NCBI GenBank assembly: GCA_035274845.1
Contig: DATENU010000022.1
Coordinates: 186,001-250,000, forward strand
Length of the DNA stretch: 64,000 bases
Source: Chthoniobacterales bacterium
GTDB taxonomy: Bacteria; Verrucomicrobiota; Verrucomicrobiia; Chthoniobacterales; UBA10450
Direction of reading: 5' to 3'
Shown here: one piece after another, positions 56,731 to 64,000 of the stretch
Layout: each line of letters begins with the position of its first letter
Position numbering within the stretch: position 1 is the first letter of the stretch
Program-made: the position numbers and the translations under genes
Notes under the pieces: model-generated
What the model was told of the DNA's origin: nothing
Seen by the model: the letters and a program-made list of their open reading frames with translations, nothing else
The model's database searches: none

Positions 56731-58119
56731 GTGATTACGCCCACTTCCGTTAAAGCAGCCCTCGCCAGCGCCGCGCCGCTCTACGGCATCCAGGTGCGGG
56801 GGTGGGTCCGCACCCGGCGCGACTCGAAGGATTTTTCGTTCATCGAACTCAACGACGGCTCGTGTCTGCGCAGTCTTCAGATCATCGCGAAGAGTGCGCT
56901 GGCGAATTACGCGGACATCCAGCGGTTGCAGACCGGCGCGTCGATCGTAGTCCGCGGCGATCTCATTGCCTCGCAGGGAAAAGGCCAGGCGTGGGAAGTG
57001 GTGGCGAACGAGATCGAGATCGTCGGGGCGTCAGATGAAACCTATCCGCTCCAGAAAAAGGGACACACCCCGGAGTTCTTGCGCGAGATCTCACATCTGC
57101 GTCCCCGCTCGAATCTCTTCGGCGCCGTGTTTCGCGTGCGCAGCCGGCTCGCTTTTGCCATTCACCAATTCTTCCAGGAGCGCGGATTTGTTTACGTCCA
57201 TACGCCCATCATCACCGGAAGCGATTGCGAGGGCGCCGGCGAATTGTTCCGGATCACGTCACTCGACCTGAAGAACCCGCCGCGACGCCAGGACGGCTCG
57301 ATTGACTACGCGCAGGATTTTTTCGCGCGCTCGACCTACCTGACCGTTAGCGGACAACTTGAAGCCGAAGCGTTCGCCTGCGCGTTGACGAACGTTTATA
57401 CCTTCGGCCCGACCTTTCGGGCGGAGAACTCGAACACCTCCCGGCATGCCAACGAATTTTGGATGATCGAGCCGGAAATGGCGTTCTGCGACTTGCAATG
57501 CGACATGGATCTCGCGGAGGAGATGGTGAAATATTTGATTCGCGACATCCGCTCAAACTGTTCTGAAGACCTCGGGTTGTTCTCGAAGTTCGTCGACAAA
57601 GATCTCATGGCCCGGCTCGATTTCGTGATCGAGAGGCCGTTTCAACGGATTACCTACACCGACGCGGTCGAACTATTGAAAACGAGCGGCGAGAAATTCG
57701 AGTTCCCGGTCGCCTACGGCGCTAACCTCCAATCGGAACACGAGCGCTGGCTTACCGAAAAACACTTCAAATGCCCGGTGACCGTTTTTAATTATCCGAA
57801 GGAGATCAAGCCGTTCTACATGCGGTTGAACGACGACGGGAAGACCGTGACCGCGATGGATGTTCTGGTCCCCGGAATCGGCGAGATCGTCGGCGGCAGC
57901 CAGCGCGAAGAGCGGCTCGATGTGCTGGAGGAAAACATGCGCCGGCACAAGATGGACCCGGCGGATTACAAATGGTACCTGGACCTGCGCCGCTACGGAA
58001 CCGTGCCGCATGCCGGTTTCGGTCTTGGTTTCGAGCGCATGCTTATGTTCGTCACTGGCGTGTCGAACATCCGCGATGTCATTCCGTTCGCGCGCACGCC
58101 CGGCAGCGCGGAGTTTTAA
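56731..58119 (+). CDS. asnS: Asparaginyl-tRNA synthetase
   Basis: A class IIb aminoacyl-tRNA synthetase of 462 residues that charges tRNA-Asn. The N-terminal OB fold has [23 protein letters not shown]. Motif 2 is [29 protein letters not shown] (near 225). The C-terminal motif 3 is [28 protein letters not shown]. Start GTG at 56731. It diverges from the twin-domain protein gene across 74 bp. The M20 peptidase gene begins 40 bp downstream on the same strand. Confidence 0.96.
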   Translation: MITPTSVKAALASAAPLYGIQVRGWVRTRRDSKDFSFIELNDGSCLRSLQIIAKSALANYADIQRLQTGASIVVRGDLIASQGKGQAWEVVANEIEIVGASDETYPLQKKGHTPEFLREISHLRPRSNLFGAVFRVRSRLAFAIHQFFQERGFVYVHTPIITGSDCEGAGELFRITSLDLKNPPRRQDGSIDYAQDFFARSTYLTVSGQLEAEAFACALTNVYTFGPTFRAENSNTSRHANEFWMIEPEMAFCDLQCDMDLAEEMVKYLIRDIRSNCSEDLGLFSKFVDKDLMARLDFVIERPFQRITYTDAVELLKTSGEKFEFPVAYGANLQSEHERWLTEKHFKCPVTVFNYPKEIKPFYMRLNDDGKTVTAMDVLVPGIGEIVGGSQREERLDVLEENMRRHKMDPADYKWYLDLRRYGTVPHAGFGLGFERMLMFVTGVSNIRDVIPFARTPGSAEF

Positions 58120-58159
58120 GCTTTATCCCAACAAGACAAAGGAGAACATCTACGACCCG

Positions 58160-59713
58160 ATGACTATCATGAAAGCCAAACCAAACTCCGCGATCCACGT
58201 CGCCCGCCCCACCGCCAATCTTGACGGCTTTAAGCCGTCAAGATTCCTGATGCCTTTTTTTGCCGTAGTGATGATCAACTCGATGGCCGGTGCCGCTGAA
58301 GATCTCGGGCCCATCAAGGCGGAGATTACCAAGCGCCACGACGAAGCCGTGAAGCGATTGCAGGATTGGATCAAGCTGCCGTCGATCGCAGCGGAGAACC
58401 TGAATTCTGCCGAGGGCGCCGAATATATGGCGAAGCTCGCGAAAGAAGCCGGCTTCCAGCAGGCCACGGTGATTCAAACAGAAGGCAAACCGGGTGTGTT
58501 CGCGACCCTCGATGCCGGCGCCAAGAAAACGGTCGGCCTCTATTTCATGTATGACGTGAAGCAATTCGATCCGAAGGAGTGGACCTCACCGCCGCTGGAT
58601 GCTGCGATTGTCGAAAAACCGAATCTTGGCAAGGTCATGATCGGCCGCGGGGCGGTGAACCAGAAGGGACCCGAAGCTGCCTTCCTGGCCGCGCTGCACG
58701 CCATCAAAGGCGCGAACAAAAAGCTGCCCGTGAATCTGGTTATGGTCGCGGAAGGCGAAGAGGAAATCGGCTCCCCTCATATCGGGCAAATCGCGCTCAA
58801 GCCCGAAGTGAAGACGGCGCTGGAGAAAACCGTGGGCGTTTTCATGCCCTCGGCCTCGCAAGGCCTGGATGGCGTCGTCACAGTGAGCCTCGGCGCGAAA
58901 GGCGTGATCGAATGCGAGCTGACTTCAAGCGGCGAGAAATGGGGCCGCGGCCCGGCGAAGGACATTCATTCCTCGCTCAAGGCGATGGTGGATAGCCCAG
59001 CCTGGCATCTGGTGAAAGCGCTCGACACGCTCGTGTCGGCGGACGGCAACGACATCATGATCGACAATTACCCGAAGCCGCGAGCGCTCACGGCCGAGGA
59101 AAAGAAGATGATCGCCGACGCTTCCAAGCGGCAGGACGAAGCGCAGCGGAAGAAGAGCCTCGGTGTGCAGCATTGGATCAACGACCTCCCTTTTGATCAG
59201 GCGCAGGAGCGGCTCGAATCGCAACCGACCGTGAACATCGAAGGTTTGGTCGGCGGTTACACCGGCCCCGGCGGCAAGACGATCCTGCCGCACAAGGCCG
59301 CGGCTAAAATTGATTTGCGGCTCGTGCCCGGAATGAAAGCGGCCGACGCCCTGGCGGCGCTCAAAGCGCATCTGCAAAAACGCGGATTCGGGGACATCGA
59401 GGTGAACATGACCGGCGGTTATGATCCAACCACCACCCCGGCCAATGCTCCGCTGATTCAGTCACAGGTCGCGGTGCTGAAGGCAGCCGGAATCGACCCG
59501 GTCCTGTGGCCGTGGAATGCCGGTTCGTATCCGGGCTACGTTTTCACCGGTGAGCCGCTGAAACTGGCCTCCGGCCATTTCGGTCTCGGCCACGGCAGCG
59601 GCGCCCATGCTCCCGACGAATATTACGTCATCGAATCCACGAACCCGAAGTTCCAAGGCTTCGACGGTGCCGCAATGTCGTTCGTCGAGTACCTATACGA
59701 GCTCGGGAAGTAG
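58160..59713 (+). CDS. Exported M20-family metallopeptidase
   Basis: 517 residues from the ATG at 58160 (a second ATG is at 58169; AGGAGA lies upstream). The N-terminal region before the hydrophobic FLMPFFAVVMINSMAGAA includes NLDGFKPSRF, encoded by a perfect palindrome. The M20 pattern is VGLYFMYDVKQFDP near 135, GRGAVNQKGPEAAFLAAL near 165, VMVAEGEEEIGSPH near 196, a dimerisation lid and HFGLGHGSGAHAPDEYYVIE near 475. The usual first metal His is replaced (YFMYDVKQ, where the family has xxHxDxV), so metal binding may be altered. It likely hydrolyses peptides outside the cytoplasm. Confidence 0.82.
   Translation: MTIMKAKPNSAIHVARPTANLDGFKPSRFLMPFFAVVMINSMAGAAEDLGPIKAEITKRHDEAVKRLQDWIKLPSIAAENLNSAEGAEYMAKLAKEAGFQQATVIQTEGKPGVFATLDAGAKKTVGLYFMYDVKQFDPKEWTSPPLDAAIVEKPNLGKVMIGRGAVNQKGPEAAFLAALHAIKGANKKLPVNLVMVAEGEEEIGSPHIGQIALKPEVKTALEKTVGVFMPSASQGLDGVVTVSLGAKGVIECELTSSGEKWGRGPAKDIHSSLKAMVDSPAWHLVKALDTLVSADGNDIMIDNYPKPRALTAEEKKMIADASKRQDEAQRKKSLGVQHWINDLPFDQAQERLESQPTVNIEGLVGGYTGPGGKTILPHKAAAKIDLRLVPGMKAADALAALKAHLQKRGFGDIEVNMTGGYDPTTTPANAPLIQSQVAVLKAAGIDPVLWPWNAGSYPGYVFTGEPLKLASGHFGLGHGSGAHAPDEYYVIESTNPKFQGFDGAAMSFVEYLYELGK
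58217..58245. repeat. Perfect short palindrome in the M20 leader region
   Basis: AATCTTGACGGCTT, one base, and its exact inverse complement (14-bp arms). It falls in the coding region just before the hydrophobic part of the signal peptide and codes for NLDGFKPSR. A shorter palindrome with the same GGCTTAAGCC-type core lies at 59726-59741. Confidence 0.85.
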
Positions 59714-59725
59714 AACCCAATGATC

Positions 59726-59741
59726 GGCGGCTTAAGCCGCC
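59726..59741. repeat. Short palindrome after the M20 gene
   Basis: GGCGGCTTAAGCCGCC is a perfect 16-bp palindrome 12 bp after the stop. No T-run follows, so an intrinsic terminator is not clear. Confidence 0.7.
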
Positions 59742-59894
59742 TGACTATTTCGCAGGCGGTGTGGACAGCCCTGCTCCTTGAAGCGACGAGGCTTTGAAAG
59801 ACCAGTCTGCCGCAAGCGGCTGTCTTACGGTCACCTTAAACAGGCGGCAGCCGCATGGGTACGCCGAGAAGCCGACGGCGGTGGCCCGAACAGC

Positions 59895-60932
59895 CTACTG
59901 AGGGGGCGGAACCGGCGCAACGGGTACGCGATGCTGTTTCAGCGCCGCATTGAAAAGGAATTCGGGTGCACGAGTTATTTCAAAACCGTCTTCCATGGTA
60001 AGACGACCTGTTTTCGCATTGGGACCGAATACATACAGGTTTTGGCACTCGAAGCAGATCGACAAAACAACGGTGGACGTGCCGGTCCGGACATAAAGAC
60101 CGTGGCGAGGGATATGACACAGAGCGCTTCCGTCAGCGGACCTGGCACTCCTCGCCAGCGCAGTTATCAAGGCCTGCTGCTCTGCGGGATCGGTGATTTC
60201 CGCATACCCAGAAACGTCAGGTCGTTTGTAGGGTTCCCGCTCGAATTCATTCAAGTCGGAGTCCGGTTGCGCTTCTTTCTCCGGTTCGACGTCGCTCGAT
60301 CCTCTCGGCTCTTTCCGAAGGAGTTGCCAATCGTTGCCGTATCCTGCCCGCATCTCTTCTTCGGCAATACCGTTGACGGTTTTTCCTAAACTGTTCGCGA
60401 TGCTGACCGACATCGGTTTATCATCCTCGCCCATTCGGACAAATGATCCCTCCCCGTTGTCGTAAAAGTCGTCTGGCAAAACGATTTCGTTCGGCCCCAC
60501 CTGCCTATACCCTTTTCTTGATTCCAACCGTTTTCGGTGCATTGGGTCGATAGAATAAAGAACCATCCGCGGATTCGAGCGCAGGAGTTTTTCTAGCTTA
60601 CCAGCGGCCTGCCGCTGGCCGACCGTATGGCGGACGGTATAGTGGATTCCGAATCCGTAATGGGAGGCGCACGGAACGAAAAGGGCGGCTGCGATGATTG
60701 CAGGAATTAGAAAGCGCAGAGTGGATCGCGCTGGATGGAGAGCAAGAACTGGCAGCCAGAGAAAGAGCGAGCTGGCTAGAAGGAGCCAAATATCAAAGAT
60801 AGCATCCGGTCCCAGGTAATTGGCCAAGGCGGAGCCCGCTCCAAGATGAATGGCCAGGACTACGCCGCTGTGGAGAACGGCGATACAACTGAGAATACGA
60901 TACGTCCGAATCTGGGAGGCGCTCGCGGTCAT
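59895..60932 (-). CDS. Unrecognised membrane protein with soluble C-terminus
   Basis: 345 residues. Three to four N-terminal helices (AVLHSGVVLAIHLGAG, DIWLLLASSLFLWLPVLAL, FLIPAIIAAALFVPCA) anchor it. The rest (~105-345) is soluble. It includes LRSNPRMVLYSIDPMHRKRLES and an acidic linker (SSDVEPEKEAQPDSDLNEFE), then CHIPRHGLYVRTG with two Cys nearby (CFECQNLYVFG). No known family is recognised. The C-terminus PVAPVPPPQ is proline-rich. It converges on the M20 gene. Confidence 0.7.
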   Translation of the reverse strand: MTASASQIRTYRILSCIAVLHSGVVLAIHLGAGSALANYLGPDAIFDIWLLLASSLFLWLPVLALHPARSTLRFLIPAIIAAALFVPCASHYGFGIHYTVRHTVGQRQAAGKLEKLLRSNPRMVLYSIDPMHRKRLESRKGYRQVGPNEIVLPDDFYDNGEGSFVRMGEDDKPMSVSIANSLGKTVNGIAEEEMRAGYGNDWQLLRKEPRGSSDVEPEKEAQPDSDLNEFEREPYKRPDVSGYAEITDPAEQQALITALARSARSADGSALCHIPRHGLYVRTGTSTVVLSICFECQNLYVFGPNAKTGRLTMEDGFEITRAPEFLFNAALKQHRVPVAPVPPPQ

Positions 60933-61072
60933 AACAATCCCGGAATCTTAGATCATTCGCCGTGCGATTGAAAAGCCCGACAACCTGTGAGCGAAAATCC
61001 TCCTTCATTGTAATGACGGTCCCGCGGCCGTGCGATCGGCGTAAGTACGCGTGGCAGCAGATCGCGCGTTTG

Positions 61073-61132
61073 TACGCCGACAGAGCGGCGTCGCTACAAC
61101 AAGGCATCGACGGTCTGAGACCGCCGCTACAG
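61073..61132. repeat. Two single REP-like arms in tandem downstream of rpsA
   Basis: 61073-61098 is an exact copy of the inner arm type of the 37181 element (TACGCCGACAGAGCGGCG...). 61112-61132 is an exact copy of the arm type of the 27597 element (GGTCTGAGACCGCCGCTACA). Both have the same orientation, so this is not a REPIN pair but two different REP-like units in a row. They lie 11-71 bp from the rpsA stop. Confidence 0.85.
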
Positions 61133-61143
61133 CTACAGAAGAG

Positions 61144-62823
61144 TTACTTCTTCTTGCCTTCGCCGGGCCGGTAATCTTCCTCGGCGGCTTCGAACGCTTT
61201 CTCGAGGCCGACCATGTCTTCGCCTGGGCGCAGATTGTCGAACGCTTCGGATTCGCGCTTGAGTTCTTCCTCGGAATAATTCGCGGCCTTGATCGAGAGA
61301 CCGATTCGGCGCTCGACTTTGTCCACCTTGATGACGCGGGCTTCGACTTCCTGTCCAACCTTGAGCACGTCCTTCACCTTCGCGACGTGATCTTCGCTGA
61401 GCTGGGAAATGTGAACGAGGCCGTCGATGTCGTCCTGCAATTGCACGAACGCGCCGAAGCTGGCCAGCTTCGTCACCTTCCCGGTGACGAGATCGCCGAT
61501 CTTGTACTTCGTGTCGATTTCCTTCCACGGATCGTCGCTCAGCTGTTTGATGCCGAGGCTGATCCGCTGATTCACCTTGTCGATGTCGATCACCACCGCT
61601 TCGACTTCGTCGTTCTTCTTAAAGACTTCGCTCGGATGATTGATCTTCCGGGTCCAGCTCAAATCGGAGACGTGGATCATCCCGTCGATTCCATCTTCCA
61701 GCTCCACGAACGCGCCGTAGGCGGTCATGTTACGGATCGCGCCTTTCACATGGCTGCCAATCGTGAATTTCTTCTCGATCTCATCCCACGGATTCGGCTC
61801 GAGCTGGCGCAGGCCGAGCGAGATTTTCTGCTCTTCCTTGTTTACGCCGAGCACGACGGCTTCGACTTCCTGGCCCTGCGTCAAAACGTCGGAAGGACGC
61901 ATGATGCGCTTGGTCCAGGACAATTCGGAGACGTGAATGAGGCCTTCCACGCCTTCCTCCAGCTCCACGAAAGCGCCGTACGGCACGAGGTTCGTGATCT
62001 TGCCTTTGACGTGCTGGCCGGCCGGGAACCGCTCTTCGATCTGGTCCCACGGATTCTTCTGGGTCTGCTTCAGGCCGAGGGAAACGCGCTCTTTCTCCTT
62101 GTTGATGTCGAGCACGATCACTTCCAACGGCTGGCCCACTTTGAGAAGCTCGCTCGGGTGTCCGAGGCGTCCCCAGGTCATGTCGGTGATGTGGAGGAGG
62201 CCGTCCATGCCATCGAGGTCGATGAACGCACCGAAGTCGGTCAGGTTCTTCACGCTGCCCTGGACCCGGTCTCCCACCTGCACGCCTTCGAGGAACTTCT
62301 GGCGCTTTTCGCTCCGTTCCTGCTCGATCAGCTCGCGCCGGCTCAGGACCACGTTTTTCCGGTCGTCGTTGATCTTGACGATCTTGAAGTCGTAGGTGTT
62401 CCCGACGAACTGCTGCAAATCCTTGGGCGGAATGATGTCGATCTGGGACGCCGGCAGGAACGCTTCCACGCCGATGTTCACCATGAGCCCGCCTTTGACG
62501 ACGGACTTCACTTTGCCCTTGATCAATCCATCGCCGGCAAACACCTGGGCGATCTTGTTCCAATTCTGGCGGTAAGCGGCCTTTTCCTTGGAGAGCACGA
62601 CCATGCCCTCGTCGTTTTCGAGGCGCTCGAGGAGCACTTCCACTTCGTCGCCAACTTCCATGGACTCGATGTCCTCAAACTCCGAGGAGGGAATGACCCC
62701 TTCCGATTTGTAGCCGATATCGACCAGGACTTCTCGCGGGCGAATCTCGAGAACGCGTCCTTTGACGATGCTACCTTCTTTGAACTCGCGGTACGAGTTC
62801 GCAAGCAAATCCTGCATTAACAT
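61144..62823 (-). CDS. rpsA: 30S ribosomal protein S1
   Basis: 559 residues with six S1 RNA-binding domains, as in most Gram-negative S1 proteins (~557). The first two are divergent (GRVLEIRPREVLVDIGYKSEG; KVKSVVKGGLMVNIGVEAFLP). The last four have the classic GSVKNLTDFGAFIDL, GKITNLVPYGAFVEL, GAIRNMTAYGAFVEL and GKVTKLASFGAFVQL cores. It binds mRNA and brings it to the 30S subunit. The ATG at 62821-62823 has a second ATG two codons later. The C-terminus is acidic, then EGKKK. Confidence 0.97.
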   Translation of the reverse strand: MLMQDLLANSYREFKEGSIVKGRVLEIRPREVLVDIGYKSEGVIPSSEFEDIESMEVGDEVEVLLERLENDEGMVVLSKEKAAYRQNWNKIAQVFAGDGLIKGKVKSVVKGGLMVNIGVEAFLPASQIDIIPPKDLQQFVGNTYDFKIVKINDDRKNVVLSRRELIEQERSEKRQKFLEGVQVGDRVQGSVKNLTDFGAFIDLDGMDGLLHITDMTWGRLGHPSELLKVGQPLEVIVLDINKEKERVSLGLKQTQKNPWDQIEERFPAGQHVKGKITNLVPYGAFVELEEGVEGLIHVSELSWTKRIMRPSDVLTQGQEVEAVVLGVNKEEQKISLGLRQLEPNPWDEIEKKFTIGSHVKGAIRNMTAYGAFVELEDGIDGMIHVSDLSWTRKINHPSEVFKKNDEVEAVVIDIDKVNQRISLGIKQLSDDPWKEIDTKYKIGDLVTGKVTKLASFGAFVQLQDDIDGLVHISQLSEDHVAKVKDVLKVGQEVEARVIKVDKVERRIGLSIKAANYSEEELKRESEAFDNLRPGEDMVGLEKAFEAAEEDYRPGEGKKK

Positions 62824-63226
62824 ATGGGTGAGTTTTTACCGCACGCGGCGCTGGGGCCGCTTTCTGGCTGTCACGCAGGCGCTCCTTACGCCCGGCAGCC
62901 CAGAAAGGGGGAGCGGAATAATAGCCTGAAAGCAGCCTGGGTCAACCGGGGAGACGGGCCTCCTTTTCCCTCGTTGTCCTGGCCGTCCCCGTCCTCCTGG
63001 TCGTCCTCGTCCTCGTCCTCGCCATCGGCTTGGTCGCCGGCACTCGAGCACGAGCACGAGGACGAGCACGAGCACGAGGACGAGGAGGAGGACGAGCACG
63101 AGGACGAGGAGGAGGAGGACGAATCTGCCCTACCAACCTGCCGCGCCTCCTTGAGCCCCGCCAAAATCTCCCCATATTGAACATGTCCGTCGTAGCGTGT
63201 CCCTCGCTCTTAACCGGACGTTTCGA
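62824..63226. other. Spacer with large converging simple-repeat arms
   Basis: 403 bp between rpsA and the thioredoxin-like gene, which diverge. It must hold both promoters. From 62986 to 63023 the strand is GTCCTCGTCCTCG-like. From 63044 to 63121 it is made of GAGCAC and GAGGAC hexamers. The two are inverse complements and can form a long hairpin. No supported gene is present; the open frames here code only Leu-Val or Ser-Cys runs. Confidence 0.75.
62986..63121. repeat. Converging hexamer repeats (CGTCCT / GAGCAC-GAGGAC)
   Basis: The right arm has about thirteen hexamers of GAGCAC, GAGGAC or GAGGAG. The left arm has about five complementary units (CGTCCT). The unit resembles the short array at 51644-51663. 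Confidence 0.8.
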
Positions 63227-63703
63227 ATGAAAAACCTGGTTTTTGTCGGAATCTTTGCCTTCGCCACCTCGCTTTTCGCTGCTTCGCCCGCGGAACAGCA
63301 GCTCGCCGAGGCGATCAAGGCGCCGAACCTCAGCGTGGTCCATCTCTGGGCGCCCTGGTGTTCGAATTGCCAGGCGGAATTGAAGAGCGGCGGCTGGCTG
63401 AAAACCGTGAAGGAGCACCCGGACGTGAAATTCTATTTCGTCTCCGTCTGGAACAGCGGGGAGGACGGCAAGGCGATGCTCACCAAATATGAGCTGGCCG
63501 GGCAGCCAAATGTCACCATTCTCGCGGACCCGGGCCCGCGGAAAGGGGACGGCAAGATCAAGCGCTTCCTCGACCTGCCCTTGAGCTGGATTCCGACGAC
63601 CTGGATTTACAAAGGGGGCGATCTTCGCTACGCGCTCAATTACGGCGAGATCCGGTTCGACGTTCTCAATCAGATGTTCGCGGACAGCAAATCGGAGTGG
63701 TAA
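63227..63703 (+). CDS. Exported thioredoxin-like protein
   Basis: About 158 residues from the ATG at 63227 (MKNLVFVGIFAFATSLFAAS signal peptide). A thioredoxin fold follows, with VVHLWAPWCSNCQAELK near 35-50 carrying the CxxC pair. FYFVSVWNSGED, VTILADPGPR and the cis-Pro segment WIPTTWIYKGGDLRY near 125 complete it. It is a periplasmic thiol-disulfide protein, perhaps TlpA-like. The cysteine synthase gene starts 10 bp downstream, so the two are likely an operon. Confidence 0.85.
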   Translation: MKNLVFVGIFAFATSLFAASPAEQQLAEAIKAPNLSVVHLWAPWCSNCQAELKSGGWLKTVKEHPDVKFYFVSVWNSGEDGKAMLTKYELAGQPNVTILADPGPRKGDGKIKRFLDLPLSWIPTTWIYKGGDLRYALNYGEIRFDVLNQMFADSKSEW

Positions 63704-63713
63704 TCCTTTTCGC

Positions 63714-64000
63714 ATGAGCCTTTTGCACGCCGACCCCCAACAAAAGCCACCTTCGATTCTTTCGTTGATCGGCGACACCCCGCTGGTCGAAATCACGCGA
63801 CTCGACACCGGCGTCTGCCAGCTTTTTCTCAAGCTCGAAAACTACAACCCGAGTGGATCGATCAAGGACCGCATCGCCCTCTCGATGATCGAAGCCGCGG
63901 AACGCGATGGCAGATTGCAGCCGGGCGGGACCATCGTTGAAGCGACGGCCGGGAATACCGGGCTGGGCCTCGCGCTGATCGGCGGCGCGAAAGGCTATCG
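63714..64000 (+). CDS. Cysteine synthase-type PLP enzyme, N-terminal part (cut by window)
   Basis: The first ~95 residues of a fold-type II PLP enzyme. SLIGDTPLVEITRL, FLKLENYNPSGSIKDRIAL with the PLP Lys near 50, and IVEATAGNTGLGLALIG with the substrate-binding loop, match O-acetylserine sulfhydrylase or cystathionine beta-synthase. The rest lies outside the window, so CysK, CysM and CBS cannot be separated. It starts 10 bp after the thioredoxin-like gene. Confidence 0.88.
   Translation, partial: MSLLHADPQQKPPSILSLIGDTPLVEITRLDTGVCQLFLKLENYNPSGSIKDRIALSMIEAAERDGRLQPGGTIVEATAGNTGLGLALIGGAKGY

Noticed and set aside
62836-63164. Small Leu-Val or Ser-Cys frames upstream of rpsA
   Set aside because: They are translations of hexamer repeats and have no start context.

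Overview
The window looks like chromosomal DNA of a Gram-negative soil bacterium, most likely a member of the Verrucomicrobiota (Spartobacteria/Chthoniobacterales type). The evidence is the moderately high GC content, the families of very large secreted delta-60-repeat and right-handed beta-helix proteins that share one unusual C-terminal domain, the (TP/TA)n linkers, and the lipid A/LPS-type transport and glycosyltransferase genes. The taxonomy is inferred from family content and no marker gene was compared.

Positions 1-17446 (minus strand) hold a tandem array of giant exported proteins. They are a truncated delta-60 protein, a CSLREA-type beta-helix protein, two 14-repeat delta-60 proteins, a delta-60 plus seven-blade kelch-like chimera, and a 1,386-residue beta-helix protein with a ~180-residue TATP linker. 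All of the complete ones end in the same twin ~130-residue domain with a core like IRAIGPTL/VRALGPTL. The array abuts rfbB; a decayed copy of the rfbB 3' end sits on the far side of the last beta-helix gene, which marks how that gene arrived.

Positions 17515-24809 hold rfbB, a divergent pair of GT-C type membrane proteins (Agl23-like plus an unrecognised partner), a ChaN-like lipoprotein, a FabZ-like dehydratase whose start lies in a heptamer repeat, a small lipoprotein and a PHP-domain phosphoesterase. Positions 24924-26378 hold a tRNA-Leu(GAG), a metallophosphoesterase and a decayed second copy of the same tRNA. A GH13 alpha-amylase-family enzyme follows.

Positions 28965-35347 carry arginine biosynthesis: argC-argJ-argB-argD form a tightly overlapped minus-strand operon, followed by an alpha-carbonic anhydrase on the opposite strand and then argF. 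Positions 35530-45163 hold floA with a small partner, then a convergent alpha-2-macroglobulin/PbpC operon. An AT-richer patch (about 45200-47100) with a CDP-alcohol phosphatidyltransferase precedes tRNA-Leu(CAA). Then come two tandem small secreted paralogues, each with its own terminator, and an LPS-type cluster (MsbA-like ABC exporter, GT9, two GT4). The right end has an STAS protein, a HAD phosphatase, a sixth twin-domain protein, asnS, an M20 peptidase, a membrane protein, rpsA, and a thioredoxin-like gene leading into a cysteine synthase gene cut by the window edge.

The most notable cross-cutting signal is a family of REPIN-like palindromes. Each arm begins GTAG followed by a hairpin, and two arms face each other. 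Two copies lie in frame inside real genes (argJ and the GH13 enzyme) and others lie between genes. The twin C-terminal domain is the other candidate for an undescribed system.
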